Below are positions 1 through 9,087 of a stretch of DNA of 64,000 bases, one piece after another. The stretch lies in contig NZ_JABAOB010000002.1 in the NCBI RefSeq assembly GCF_012726295.1, positions 558,001-622,000 of the forward strand, given 5' to 3'. The notes under the pieces were generated by a model, which searched no databases, was not told where the DNA came from, and worked only from the letters and a program-made list of their open reading frames with translations. Origin of the DNA: Chitinophaga sp. Ak27 (lineage in GTDB: Bacteria; Bacteroidota; Bacteroidia; Chitinophagales; Chitinophagaceae). The position numbers were made by a program, and so were the translations under genes. How positions within the stretch are numbered: position 1 is the first letter of the stretch; the number at the start of each line of letters is the position of its first letter.

Positions 1-2
1 GC

Positions 3-608
3 GCTTCACTAAAAAAGAGTACCACCCGGAAAACCACTACCACAAACGCTTCTGCCAATAACAACCGACGTGTTGAGTTTATCGACGGCATTGCTACCAA
101 TCGCCATACGCGCAACACCAGCAACTATAACAACAGGGATATCAGCATCAGCAAAAACATTACCAGGGGCAGTGCCAACCTGGAAAATGCACAGAGCTGG
201 CAATTTAAATATGCACAGCTGCTGGATGTACCGGTGGAAGATGTGTTGAACTACAAATTGTACAATTTTATCGAAGACTGGTGGGGAACACCCTACCGGT
301 TAGGCGGGAAAACCAAAGATGGTATTGACTGCTCCGGCTTTGTAAATACCCTCATGAATACTGTCTTTCAAATGGGGTTGACTGGTAACTCCACTAATCT
401 TTATACACAGGTAAAACGATTGCCGGTACATGACCTGCATGAAGGCGACCTGGTATTCTTCAAAATCCATCATAAACGCATTTCTCACGTAGGGATCTAC
501 CTGGAGAACGATAAATTTGTACATGCCTCTACCAGCAATGGTGTGATGATCAGCGATCTGAAAGAGCCTTACTGGAAGAAGTATTTTGCCGGCGGCGGAC
601 GACTGTAG
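3..608 (+). CDS. NlpC/P60 (C40) cysteine peptidase, 5' end missing
   Basis: The frame is open from the left edge of the window, so the protein starts upstream; an internal ATG at 234 is not the natural start. The last about 125 residues are an NlpC/P60 domain: a WGTPYRLGG stretch, the nucleophile in DCSGF (Cys codon at about 330), the base in SHVGIY and a third polar His in FVHAS. Members cleave peptide stems of peptidoglycan, usually gamma-D-Glu to diamino acid bonds, outside the cytoplasm. The visible upstream part is rich in Asn, Thr, Ser and Arg and looks like a low-complexity linker. The export signal lies outside the window. Family assignment is firm; exact substrate is not visible. Confidence 0.9.
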   Translation, partial: ASLKKSTTRKTTTTNASANNNRRVEFIDGIATNRHTRNTSNYNNRDISISKNITRGSANLENAQSWQFKYAQLLDVPVEDVLNYKLYNFIEDWWGTPYRLGGKTKDGIDCSGFVNTLMNTVFQMGLTGNSTNLYTQVKRLPVHDLHEGDLVFFKIHHKRISHVGIYLENDKFVHASTSNGVMISDLKEPYWKKYFAGGGRL

Positions 609-697
609 CCACTTCAACACATTTGTTTTATTGTTAATTTTATACGATTTTTACCGTTTAAACTTAATCTGCTGCCCTGTGCAGTACCTTTGGCATT

Positions 698-1636
698 ATG
701 GAATTTGCTCCCATCGTATTATTTGTCTACAACCGGCCAGCACTCACACGCAATACCCTGCAGCACCTGCAACAGAATAAAGAAGCGGCAGAGAGTACAC
801 TGTATGTTTATTGCGATGGGGCCAAAGCCGGCGCCAGTCCCGAACAGCGACAGCTGATACAGGAAGTAAGAGACATTGTGCATAGCCAGCCCTGGTGCGG
901 TAAAGTAGTAGTATACGAAGCTGAAAAGAACAAAGGACTGGCCACCGCCGTAATTGACGGGGTCACAGAAGTAATTGCCAAACATGGCAAGATCATTGTC
1001 CTGGAAGACGACCTGACCGTATCGCCCTGTTTCTTGAAATACATGAACGATGCGTTGACCAAATACGAAAAGGATGAAAAGCTGTTGGCGGTACACGGTT
1101 ACCTGTACCCGTTTAACATGCCGGCCAACTATCCCCACAGCACCTTCCTGGTGCACGATCCGGGAAGTTTAGGCTGGGGTACCTGGTCCAGGGCCTGGGA
1201 TAAGTTTGAAAGAGATACCGACAAAGTAATTGCCGGGATCAGGGAAAAAGGATTGAAACGGGCTTTTGACTTTTGGGGCGCTTATCCTTTTTTCCGCATG
1301 TTGCACCAGCATAAGCATGGAAAAGTAAGTTCCTGGGCTATCCGCTGGAGAGGCGCGGCCTATCTGCATGATATGCTAACGCTTTACCCGGTAAAATCAC
1401 TGGTACGGCACGATGGTAATGTAGCCTCGGCTACACATCACTACAAGGAAGAAGACTGGTTGTATACGGAAATCTACCAGGATGAGATCCCGGTAACAGA
1501 TATCCCGGTAGAAAATAACCTTGCGATGGAAAAAATGTTTGCCCGCTTCCTGAGATATCATGCGGGTATGACCATTTCCGCGAAGATTAAAAACAGACTT
1601 AAAAAATACTGGAAAAAAATAACGGGGCATGCTTAA
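698..1636 (+). CDS. GT-A type glycosyltransferase (GNT-I/GT2-like)
   Basis: A 312-residue protein beginning with a nucleotide-sugar-binding strand (PIVLFVYNRP), followed by a NKGLATAVIDG segment and a VLEDDL motif near residue 105 that fits the metal-binding DxD/EDD site of GT-A fold transferases. The later GWGTWSRAW motif is seen in Bacteroidota sugar transferases of this type. No membrane segment is evident, so it probably acts at the cytoplasmic face. It is the first gene of a five-gene run and overlaps the next gene by 8 bases. Role inferred: adding a sugar during surface polysaccharide or O-antigen synthesis. Donor and acceptor cannot be told. Confidence 0.85.
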   Translation: MEFAPIVLFVYNRPALTRNTLQHLQQNKEAAESTLYVYCDGAKAGASPEQRQLIQEVRDIVHSQPWCGKVVVYEAEKNKGLATAVIDGVTEVIAKHGKIIVLEDDLTVSPCFLKYMNDALTKYEKDEKLLAVHGYLYPFNMPANYPHSTFLVHDPGSLGWGTWSRAWDKFERDTDKVIAGIREKGLKRAFDFWGAYPFFRMLHQHKHGKVSSWAIRWRGAAYLHDMLTLYPVKSLVRHDGNVASATHHYKEEDWLYTEIYQDEIPVTDIPVENNLAMEKMFARFLRYHAGMTISAKIKNRLKKYWKKITGHA

Positions 1637-2321
1637 AACAGTTCGGAATATATTCAGGAAATTAAAGCGGGACGTAGTATCGCCGGTACAGTGGGATAAT
1701 CTGAGGAGATTGCAGCCGATGTCCACCAAATTTGGATTCGATCGCGGCACCCCGGTAGACCGCCACTATATTGCCGCTTTCCTGGAAGCCCACCGCGCCG
1801 ATATTCACGGTCATGTACTGGAGATAGCGGAGAGCAGTTATTCCAAACAATTTGGCAGCCAGGTCACCAGTTTTGAAGTACTGCATGTACAGCCCGGCGC
1901 AAACGTTACTATTGTGGGTGATCTGACCAATACCAGCTCATTGCCTGCCAACCAGATAGATTGTTTCATCTGCACACAGACCTTTAACTTTATCTACGAT
2001 TTTAAAACAGCCATTGCCGGCGCCTGGCATCTGCTAAAGCCCGGCGGGGTATTGCTGGCTACCCTGGGTGGCGCTACCCAGGTATCGGCCTACGACGCCG
2101 CACGCTGGGGCGACTACTGGCGGTTTACTTCACAATCGGCTGAAAAGGTATTTGGAGAAATTTTTGGAAAAGAAAATGTGGAAGTCTCCGCTTATGGCAA
2201 CGTGCTCACCTGTACAGCTATTTTGCAAGGCCTGGCAGCAGAAGAACTTACCCGGGAAGAACTGGACTACCAGGACCCCGTATATCCAATTATCATTGCC
2301 GTGAGAGCGAGGAAGGCATAA
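1629..2321 (+). CDS. class I SAM-dependent methyltransferase
   Basis: 230 residues with the layout of a small class I methyltransferase: a degenerate motif I (VLEIAESSYS), an acidic end of strand 2 (TSFEVLHV), DLTNTSSLP then IDCFICTQTFNFIYD (motif IV region), and LLKPGGVLLATLGG (post-motif IV). The GxGxG loop is poor, which is common in methyltransferases of glycan clusters. It overlaps the preceding glycosyltransferase by 8 bases and precedes a deacetylase gene, so it probably modifies a sugar or caps a growing glycan chain. The target is inferred from context only. Confidence 0.8.
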   Translation: MLKTVRNIFRKLKRDVVSPVQWDNLRRLQPMSTKFGFDRGTPVDRHYIAAFLEAHRADIHGHVLEIAESSYSKQFGSQVTSFEVLHVQPGANVTIVGDLTNTSSLPANQIDCFICTQTFNFIYDFKTAIAGAWHLLKPGGVLLATLGGATQVSAYDAARWGDYWRFTSQSAEKVFGEIFGKENVEVSAYGNVLTCTAILQGLAAEELTREELDYQDPVYPIIIAVRARKA

Positions 2322-2343
2322 CACCATAAAAGTTATATCATTG

Positions 2344-3342
2344 ATGGGAAACCTGAGCCAAAAAATATTTGCTGTCGCACACTATGTAGCCAACAAAGTG
2401 CAGCGCCCGGCCGTCATCCTGTTATACCACCGGGTCACTACCCTGGAGCAGGACCCACAGGAACTGGCGGTGACCCCTGCCAACTTCCGGGCACACCTGG
2501 CGCACCTGGCGGCAGATTACAATGTATTGGATGCAGATCAGTTTCTTTATCACGTAAAAAATAAAAAAGCATTCCCCGAACGCTCGGTGTTTATCACCTT
2601 CGACGACGGCTATGCCGATAACTACCACGAAGCCCTGCCCTTACTGCAACAAGAGCAGGTACCGGCGCTGTTCTATATCACTACGTCTAAAATCAATACC
2701 AGCTTTGAATTATGGTGGGATGACCTGGAGCGTATTTTATTGACCAGCGATCAACTGCCGCTGGCATTAACGGTAAATATTGACGGAAAGAAATGGGAAT
2801 ATAATACCGGCACGCTCACGGCTATACGCGAAACATACTATGCACTGCAACAGGTACTACGTTTTTGTAAACCTGCGGTCATAGAGTCCGTTATGCAGCA
2901 GCTGTACGATTGGTCGGGCAAGTCAGCCACCGGGCGTCCTTCGCACCGGTTAATGACCTGGGAGGAGGTGAGAGCTATGGGAAGCGCGGATTATGCCGCT
3001 ATTGGTTGCCATACCCACCGGCATCCCGCCGTGGGCATGCTCAGCTACGAAGAACAATACACCGAAATAGGCATGTCTAAAGAAATACTGGAAGGCGTGC
3101 TGGGCACCCCCCAAGTACACTTTTCCTATCCTTTCGGCGGCCGCAAGTTCCTGGGCACCAAACGCTATTATAATGCAGATAGCATCAAAGCCTGTAAGGC
3201 ACTGGGGTTACAGCTGGTAACAGCCAACTACCACGGACAGGTACATAGCTGGAGTAATCCATATGCCCTGCCCCGTATATTAGTGAGGGATTGGCCGCTG
3301 GAGGTATTCCAGGCGCATATGCGACAGTTCTTTAAATATTAG
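2344..3342 (+). CDS. polysaccharide deacetylase family protein
   Basis: 332 residues. The NodB-type deacetylase core is visible: ILLYHRVT near the N-terminus, the metal/base motif FITFDDGYADNY (motif 1) near residue 85, the HTHRHP metal-binding motif (motif 2) near residue 222, and SYPFGGR (motif 3). These enzymes remove N- or O-acetyl groups from polysaccharides. An in-frame TTG lies directly before the ATG at 2344; the ATG is preferred. There is no clear signal peptide. It sits in the glycan operon with a 3-base gap to the next gene, consistent with modification of the same surface polymer. Confidence 0.88.
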   Translation: MGNLSQKIFAVAHYVANKVQRPAVILLYHRVTTLEQDPQELAVTPANFRAHLAHLAADYNVLDADQFLYHVKNKKAFPERSVFITFDDGYADNYHEALPLLQQEQVPALFYITTSKINTSFELWWDDLERILLTSDQLPLALTVNIDGKKWEYNTGTLTAIRETYYALQQVLRFCKPAVIESVMQQLYDWSGKSATGRPSHRLMTWEEVRAMGSADYAAIGCHTHRHPAVGMLSYEEQYTEIGMSKEILEGVLGTPQVHFSYPFGGRKFLGTKRYYNADSIKACKALGLQLVTANYHGQVHSWSNPYALPRILVRDWPLEVFQAHMRQFFKY

Positions 3343-3345
3343 CCC

Positions 3346-4602
3346 GTGAAAGTACTTTTTATCAATAAATATGAAAACAGCGGAGGGGCGGCCATAGCAG
3401 CGCAACGCATCGCCACCGGCCTGGAAGAATATTATCATACTGATAATCACTTCCTGGTAGGCACCCATCGCACTTCATCTTCAAAGGTTACGGTAACGCG
3501 CCCGGGAACGGTGCGCAACGTGATAGAGCGGGGCATTAATGTACTGACCAACCGCGTAGGCCTGCAATATTTATACTTCCCTTTTTCTACCCCGGCTATC
3601 CTGGGATATACCGCTGCCTTTAAGCCGGATGTTATCAGTTTGCACAATATTCACGGAGGCTATTTCGATGCCTCGATACTGCCCCGTTTATCGGCCATCG
3701 CGCCGGTAGTGTGGACGCTGCACGATATGTGGGCGCTCACCGGGAGCGCCGCCCATAGCTTCGGCGATACCTCCTGGAAAGCAGGCAAGGCGGGGAAAAA
3801 TGAACATAAGCATGCGCCTTATATGGGATTAGCCAATGGTAACTATCTCATTAAAAGAAAGCAGCGGCTGTATGCCGCCAGCAACCTGCACATCGTATCG
3901 CCTTCCCGCTGGCTGTACGATATGACGCGGGAAAGCCCGCTAACGCGGGAAAAACCCTTATATCATATTCCCAACCCGATCGATACCGCCTATTTCCGGC
4001 CGCAGGACAGGGCCGCTTCCCGGCAGTTACTGGGATTACCTGCCGATGCGCCCGTGATCACCTTTGTATCCGAACGTTTATTTGCCAGCGAGTTTAAGGG
4101 AGGGGCAGAGCTGCTTAAGATCCTGCACCTGCTGGATGAGCAGCTGGACAGCCCGGTATACCTGCTGATGATAGGAAATGACCGTTTGCCCGGTACCTTC
4201 AAACAGCTGCAATGTGTGTATACCGGCTATGTGAAGGATACTATCAAAATGATGCAGTGCTACAGTGCCAGCGATATCTTCTTTTACCCGACAAAGGCCG
4301 ACAACCTGCCCAATGTACTGATAGAAGCCAGCAGCTGTGAAACGGCCTGTATTACCTTCGACGTAGGCGGTTGCCGGGAAATAGTGATCGATGGCCGCAC
4401 GGGCTACGTAATACCGCCGGGAGAGCATGAACAGTTTGCCGCTAACACCCTGGCATTGCTGCGTGATCCGGCTACCTGCCGGCAATTTGGCCGGGCAGCC
4501 AGGGTACATACCGAACAGCATTTCAGTATGCCGGTAGTAGCCGAACAATATTATCATTTGTTTGAATCGGTGATAACATCGCCGCAAATAACTAATACAT
4601 GA
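3346..4602 (+). CDS. GT4 family glycosyltransferase
   Basis: 418 residues, GT-B fold. The N-terminal half starts with a strand and a Gly-rich loop (NSGGAAIAAQR) and carries VWTLHDMWALTG, typical of GT4 enzymes acting on surface glycans in Bacteroidota. The C-terminal half has VSERLFASEFKGG and the nucleotide-sugar region PNVLIEASS...FDVGGCREIV with the EX7E-like acidic residues. Start is GTG at 3346, only 3 bases after the deacetylase stop. The gene ends in a 4-base ATGA overlap with the following GT2 gene, which points to translational coupling. Retaining transfer is expected; donor unknown. Confidence 0.9.
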   Translation: MKVLFINKYENSGGAAIAAQRIATGLEEYYHTDNHFLVGTHRTSSSKVTVTRPGTVRNVIERGINVLTNRVGLQYLYFPFSTPAILGYTAAFKPDVISLHNIHGGYFDASILPRLSAIAPVVWTLHDMWALTGSAAHSFGDTSWKAGKAGKNEHKHAPYMGLANGNYLIKRKQRLYAASNLHIVSPSRWLYDMTRESPLTREKPLYHIPNPIDTAYFRPQDRAASRQLLGLPADAPVITFVSERLFASEFKGGAELLKILHLLDEQLDSPVYLLMIGNDRLPGTFKQLQCVYTGYVKDTIKMMQCYSASDIFFYPTKADNLPNVLIEASSCETACITFDVGGCREIVIDGRTGYVIPPGEHEQFAANTLALLRDPATCRQFGRAARVHTEQHFSMPVVAEQYYHLFESVITSPQITNT

Positions 4603-5351
4603 GTGCAGCTTCCCCGGTGTTGAGTATTATCACCGTATGTTTTAACGCGGAAAAATTTATTGAAAGTACCATCCAAAGCGTGCTGTCGCAAACCTATCCG
4701 CATATCGAATACATCATTGTGGATGGCGCCTCCCACGACAATACCATGGGCGTGATTGAAAAATACCGTTCCCGTATTGCCACGGTGCTTTCAGAAAAGG
4801 ATAAAGGACTGTACGATGCTATGAACAAAGGCATGCAGCTGGCTACCGGCGATTACCTGTTGTTTCTTAATGCCGATGATGTATTGGCCGATAACGACGT
4901 AATCGCCAATCTATTTGCGGCCTGTGCCCATGCCGATGTATATTACGGAGAAGCCATGTTTATGGATGAAAATGGGGTAGACATTGGTTTACGCTCTGAA
5001 CAAACGCCGCATAAAGTACCGGATCAGCTCACCTGGAAAAGCCTGAAACATGGCATGGTGGTGTCGCACCAGGCCTATGTTATCCGTCGCAGTTTAAGCC
5101 CGTTGTACGATTTGCAGTATAGGGTATGCGCTGATATCGACTGGATGATCCGTACGCTGAAGGCATCTCAAAAAATATGTAATACCCACCAGGTGGTAGC
5201 GCGCTTCCGGGTGGGAGGTACTTCCAAGCAGCATCAGCAGCTGGCCTGGAAGGAGCGGTATAAGATATTGAGCCGGTATTACGGGCATATTCCCAACTTT
5301 GCGCATCACCTGTTTATTGGGATGCGGTATATTTTTTCAAAGCGATACTAG
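4599..5351 (+). CDS. GT2 family glycosyltransferase
   Basis: 250 residues with a classic GT2 core: VLSIITVCFNAEKFI at the N-terminus, YIIVDGASHDNT, DKGLYDAMNKG, and the FLNADD motif (DxD equivalent) near residue 92. The AMNKG/NADD pattern resembles the WcaA/WcaE-like branch used in exopolysaccharide and O-antigen assembly. It is the last gene of the glycan operon, starts inside the stop of the GT4 gene (ATGA), and is followed by a strong terminator. An inverting transfer of one sugar residue is expected. Confidence 0.92.
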   Translation: MSAASPVLSIITVCFNAEKFIESTIQSVLSQTYPHIEYIIVDGASHDNTMGVIEKYRSRIATVLSEKDKGLYDAMNKGMQLATGDYLLFLNADDVLADNDVIANLFAACAHADVYYGEAMFMDENGVDIGLRSEQTPHKVPDQLTWKSLKHGMVVSHQAYVIRRSLSPLYDLQYRVCADIDWMIRTLKASQKICNTHQVVARFRVGGTSKQHQQLAWKERYKILSRYYGHIPNFAHHLFIGMRYIFSKRY

Positions 5352-5367
5352 CGGTATTTTATATCAT

Positions 5368-5405
5368 AAAAAGGCCTGAGCGGAATATTTCGCTCAGGCC
5401 TTTTT
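5368..5405. terminator. bidirectional intrinsic terminator
   Basis: A perfect 10-bp stem GGCCTGAGCG / CGCTCAGGCC (5373-5382 and 5391-5400) with an 8-base loop is flanked by AAAAA on the left and TTTTT on the right. It lies between the convergent glycan operon (+) and the YfhO gene (-) and can stop transcription from both. Confidence 0.92.
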
Positions 5406-5421
5406 CATATGAATAATATGT

Positions 5422-7935
5422 TTATTTTTTCTTTTCAGGTACCGGCACCGTTTCTCTTTTCATTTGCTGGTAAAACTCCCATCCAAATATCAATACTACC
5501 AATACAAGCAGCAGGATAGAGGAGGTACCGGCAATTTTAAGACCGGTGAAAAATGTTTTAGGCGCAAACTTCATCTCGATTTTATGATCGCCGGCAGGGA
5601 TTTTAAATCCACGCAGGGCATAGTCGGTGCGGATAATATCTACGGGCTTGCCATCAATAAATGCTTCCCATCCGGCAGGGTAGTAGATTTCAGAGAATAC
5701 GCCGAAGCCATCCTGGGCGTTGTGCGACGTATATTCGAGCTGGTTAGGTCCGTACTTGGTGAGCTTAATAGCGGCGCTGCTGTCGGCTCCCGGTTTGAAG
5801 TTACCTACCTGTGCCTGGAAGCGCTTGTCGATTACCGCAGAGTCGCGGGTATTCAGGTAATCCAGCGTTTTCATTTCGGTGTTGGCATCAGGCGCCCAGA
5901 TGATATCTTTTACAAACCAGGCATTACCGTATGCATCGGGATTACGCTGTGCGACGGGTTGCCCTGTTTTCTGATCGGGTACAATAAAGTACTTGGTGTT
6001 GAGCATGTTCATTACATGCATATTGTTTTTCGAAATCTGGTGTGTGATCAGATCCTGGTAGAGCCACAATTTGGCCGGGCTATAACCGCCAATATTCTTG
6101 TGGAAGTACGACGGCGATGCATCATCGAAAGGCGCCGTGGTAACATTCAACACGCGGTAGTAAGGATCAGGATCCTGCTTGATCTGCTGGTCTGCGGGCG
6201 ACGGTTGCAGCGCCTGCATAAAGCTCAGATCATCCACGAAGCTGTCGCTGTTAAGATAGTTCCGGTCTACCTGCAACAGGTCGATAGTTACGGCAGCGGT
6301 AATAACGATGGCCGAAACTTTCCAGGTCATCTTATCTTTCAGATAAGCCCAGATGGCGCCGGCGGCAATCAGGATGAAGATTGCGGAGCGGAAGGCATCC
6401 TGTAAGAGCAGGCTGCTGCGGTCTTTTTCCAGGGCGCGGATCAGGAGCTTCGCATTTTCTTCGCCCCCCATCATCTGTGCAAAATATTGCAGCATGCTGG
6501 CATCGCTGGCACTGCTGAAGCCGGTGAAGAAGTTGGTGATTAGCACAAAGCCCAGCAGGAATCCACCGGTGATCAGCAAAGCCTGTTTCAGTTTTTGCAG
6601 CAGCACTGTTTTGGTATATTTCCCGGCAGCCACTTCCTGTAATCCCCAGCAGCCTAATACTACAAATGTGAGTGAAGGCAGTACCAGCGCTTGTGCGGGA
6701 GCACGGAATTTATTGTACAGGGGAAGATGATAAAACAGGAAGTCGTTGATAAAGGCCAGGTTTTTACCCCAGGCCAGTATAAAGCCGATGGCGGTAACGG
6801 CAATGAGCCACCATTTATGCCAGCTGTCTACTAACAGTAATGATAATACGAACAGGAAGCAGATAATGGCACCCACGTATACCGGTCCGGACGTGCCTTT
6901 ACTTTGGGCCCCGTAATACATCGGTAATTTTTGTTGAGACAGGAACTGGTCTACCTGTGCGGCAGGTACGCCCAGGCTCACCATTTGCTCGCCAAAGTGG
7001 GAGCTGGGACTGAGTTTTTGGGCAGAGGAGTTACCTACATAACCAGGGATAAGGAAAGTGCCGGTTTCGGCTTTACCATAGCTCCAGTCGTAGGCGTAGT
7101 CGATATCCAGGCCGGTAGACTTTTTCTGTGCGGCATCGTCCTTGTCCAGCGTAAGCTCTGACTTGCTACCGCGCATGGTATAGTCGGTATATTCCCGCAG
7201 GATCATCAGGCTATCCATAGAAGTAAGAATAGCCAGTGCGCCGGCGATGGCCAGCAGTCCGGAAGCTTTGAAAAACTGTGGCAGCTGCTGGGTTTTAAAG
7301 GCATGTACAAATGCACCAACAGCCAGGCAGGCTACCATGATCAGGGTATAATAGATAATCTGCAGGTGGTTATTATAGATCAGCATACCGGTAGCGAGTG
7401 CGGTTAATGCGGCGCCAGTGAGCAGGCGGCCCCGGTAGGCGAGGATAACACCCGCCAGTACAGCAGGCATCAGGGCAATGTCGAACATTTTGGTGATATG
7501 GCCTACGTCAATGATAATCACGTTGTAGGAGCAAAACGCAAAAGCAATGGCGCCCATGACGCGGATCCAGTACTTGAGGTCCAGCACACAGAGCAGCAGG
7601 TACATGCTCAGCATGGCGAGGAACAGCATGTTGATAGGGAAGGGCGTCTTCAGGGTGATAATCCAGTTCATGTACCCCATTCTGTTGGTACCCGGACCAG
7701 TATAGATCACATAGGAAGGCATGCCAGAAAACATGCTGTTCGTCCACAGCGGCCGATCACCGGTTGCTTCATAGTAGTCCTTTGCCTCTTTCGCCATTCC
7801 CTCTACATTCTTCATGTCGGCCTGGTTTACTACTTTGCCCTCCAGGGCAGGAGCGCAATATGCCATGGCCAGCAACAGGAAGATCCCTATTGCCGCGAGA
7901 TGCGGGAGAACGGCTTTTAGCCAGTTTTGCTTCAT
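5422..7935 (-). CDS. YfhO family multi-spanning membrane protein
   Basis: 837 residues. The N-terminus has a membrane anchor (LKAVLPHLAAIGIFLLLAMAY) followed by NQADMKNVEGMAKEAKDYYEATG, and then many hydrophobic segments up to about residue 560. A soluble C-terminal domain follows (YYRVLNV...GGYSPAKLWLYQDLI...MLNTKYFI, then EIYYPAGWEAFIDG) and a last transmembrane segment before a Lys-rich tail. This is the YfhO layout, a GT-C-like membrane family linked in Gram-positives to glycosylation of lipoteichoic acid; the Bacteroidota members are uncharacterised. It is monocistronic, with its own promoter and terminator. The large open frames antisense to it are not supported. Confidence 0.93.
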   Translation of the reverse strand: MKQNWLKAVLPHLAAIGIFLLLAMAYCAPALEGKVVNQADMKNVEGMAKEAKDYYEATGDRPLWTNSMFSGMPSYVIYTGPGTNRMGYMNWIITLKTPFPINMLFLAMLSMYLLLCVLDLKYWIRVMGAIAFAFCSYNVIIIDVGHITKMFDIALMPAVLAGVILAYRGRLLTGAALTALATGMLIYNNHLQIIYYTLIMVACLAVGAFVHAFKTQQLPQFFKASGLLAIAGALAILTSMDSLMILREYTDYTMRGSKSELTLDKDDAAQKKSTGLDIDYAYDWSYGKAETGTFLIPGYVGNSSAQKLSPSSHFGEQMVSLGVPAAQVDQFLSQQKLPMYYGAQSKGTSGPVYVGAIICFLFVLSLLLVDSWHKWWLIAVTAIGFILAWGKNLAFINDFLFYHLPLYNKFRAPAQALVLPSLTFVVLGCWGLQEVAAGKYTKTVLLQKLKQALLITGGFLLGFVLITNFFTGFSSASDASMLQYFAQMMGGEENAKLLIRALEKDRSSLLLQDAFRSAIFILIAAGAIWAYLKDKMTWKVSAIVITAAVTIDLLQVDRNYLNSDSFVDDLSFMQALQPSPADQQIKQDPDPYYRVLNVTTAPFDDASPSYFHKNIGGYSPAKLWLYQDLITHQISKNNMHVMNMLNTKYFIVPDQKTGQPVAQRNPDAYGNAWFVKDIIWAPDANTEMKTLDYLNTRDSAVIDKRFQAQVGNFKPGADSSAAIKLTKYGPNQLEYTSHNAQDGFGVFSEIYYPAGWEAFIDGKPVDIIRTDYALRGFKIPAGDHKIEMKFAPKTFFTGLKIAGTSSILLLVLVVLIFGWEFYQQMKRETVPVPEKKK

Positions 7936-7964
7936 CGGATATTTTGGATTTAGTTTTAAAGAAA

Positions 7965-7972
7965 CAAAAATA
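7965..7972 (-). promoter_or_regulatory. -7 box of a Bacteroidota promoter for the YfhO gene
   Basis: On the minus strand this reads TATTTTTG, matching TAnnTTTG. An ATTG-type -33 element lies about 20 bases further upstream. It is about 30 bases before the YfhO start codon. Confidence 0.5.
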
Positions 7973-7997
7973 ACTGTAATTTATCCGAAATTTCAAT

Positions 7998-8279
7998 ATG
8001 CGCTGGATACGGTTCCTTTTAAAATTTGCTTTTATATGCAATCTGTGCTTTCTGATCAGTGAAATCCTGCGTATCACTACGTATAGCCATTCGCTGGATA
8101 CTTTGGTGAATCATGTGCTTATATTAGGTGTAGGCATCGCTTTCCCGCTGAATGGCATCTTATGTATACTCACCGCGGTGTTATTATTGTTAAAAAAAAT
8201 ACAATGGAAGACATTGCCTCCGTGGGTATATTTGTGCAACATTGCCATCTTTATATTTCAACTCATAGTTAATTATTAA
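7998..8279 (+). CDS. small membrane protein of unknown function
   Basis: 93 residues, with about three hydrophobic segments (roughly 7-25, 38-65 and 76-92) separated by short polar loops. I recognise no family. The TAA stop is directly followed, without any gap, by the ATG of the queuosine-precursor transporter gene, which suggests that the two are co-transcribed and coupled. The gene diverges from the YfhO gene. It may be an accessory subunit or simply a small inner-membrane protein. Confidence 0.65.
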   Translation: MRWIRFLLKFAFICNLCFLISEILRITTYSHSLDTLVNHVLILGVGIAFPLNGILCILTAVLLLLKKIQWKTLPPWVYLCNIAIFIFQLIVNY

Positions 8280-9086
8280 ATGATCCGGAACCTATTAAAC
8301 GACAAGCCTACCAAGCTTTTTGTCATATTTACCAGCTTTTTTGTGGCCAATGCGCTTATTGCGGAATGTATTGGGGGAAAATTATTTTCCCTGGAGAAGT
8401 TATTGGGACTGCCTGTACATACCTTTACGCTCTTTGGTGAGAGCGGCCTGTCATATACGCTTACGGCAGGGGTGTTGTTATGGCCATTTGAATTTGTGAT
8501 GACGGATATTGTGAACGAGTACTTCGGGCCCAAAGCCGTGCGCAGGATCTCCTATATCGCCGTGGGACTCATTTCCTATGCCTTTATCATGTTTTTCGTG
8601 GCCATGAGCGTACCGGCCGATGGCTGGTGGCTGGGCAGCAAGGCCGCAGATGGAGTGCCTAATATGCAATCGGCCTTTGTGGGTATCTTCGGGCAGGGCA
8701 TGTGGATTATACTCGGTAGCTTAACTGCCTTCCTGGTGAGCCAGATCGTAGATGTAACAGTATTTCATCGTATTAAGAAACGGACAGGCGATAAGCACGT
8801 ATGGTTAAGGGCCACCGGTTCTACCATCGTATCGCAGCTGGTAGACAGCTTCATTGTATTGTATATTGCCTTTAAGCTCGGTAATAACTGGAGCTGGCAG
8901 CGGGTGCTGGCGATTTGTATGGTGAACTACAGCTATAAATTTGTGGTAGCCATCGTGCTCACGCCGCTGATCTATTTACTGGAACACCGGATAGAACGTT
9001 TCCTGGGGCATGATGTTGCCAAACAAATGAAGGCGGCAGCGATGGGGAAGGAACATCCTTTTGTTGATCCGGTGGTGAGCGAATAG
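8280..9086 (+). CDS. yhhQ: queuosine precursor transporter (VUT/YhhQ family)
   Basis: 268 residues with six or so membrane segments. Family signatures are NALIAECIGGKLF near the N-terminus, LWPFEFVMTDIVNEYFG in the second helix region, and RATGSTIVSQLVDSFIVLYIAF. YhhQ proteins import queuosine precursors (preQ0/preQ1) used for the wobble base of GUN-anticodon tRNAs. Start ATG abuts the stop of the preceding small gene. The convergent NUDIX gene ends only one base downstream. Family is sure; the ligand is inferred from characterised homologues. Confidence 0.92.
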   Translation: MIRNLLNDKPTKLFVIFTSFFVANALIAECIGGKLFSLEKLLGLPVHTFTLFGESGLSYTLTAGVLLWPFEFVMTDIVNEYFGPKAVRRISYIAVGLISYAFIMFFVAMSVPADGWWLGSKAADGVPNMQSAFVGIFGQGMWIILGSLTAFLVSQIVDVTVFHRIKKRTGDKHVWLRATGSTIVSQLVDSFIVLYIAFKLGNNWSWQRVLAICMVNYSYKFVVAIVLTPLIYLLEHRIERFLGHDVAKQMKAAAMGKEHPFVDPVVSE

Positions 9087-9087
9087 A

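Noticed and set aside
5464..6405. Long open frame (313 codons) antisense to the YfhO gene
   Set aside because: It lies wholly inside a strongly supported gene on the other strand and its translation has no family character.
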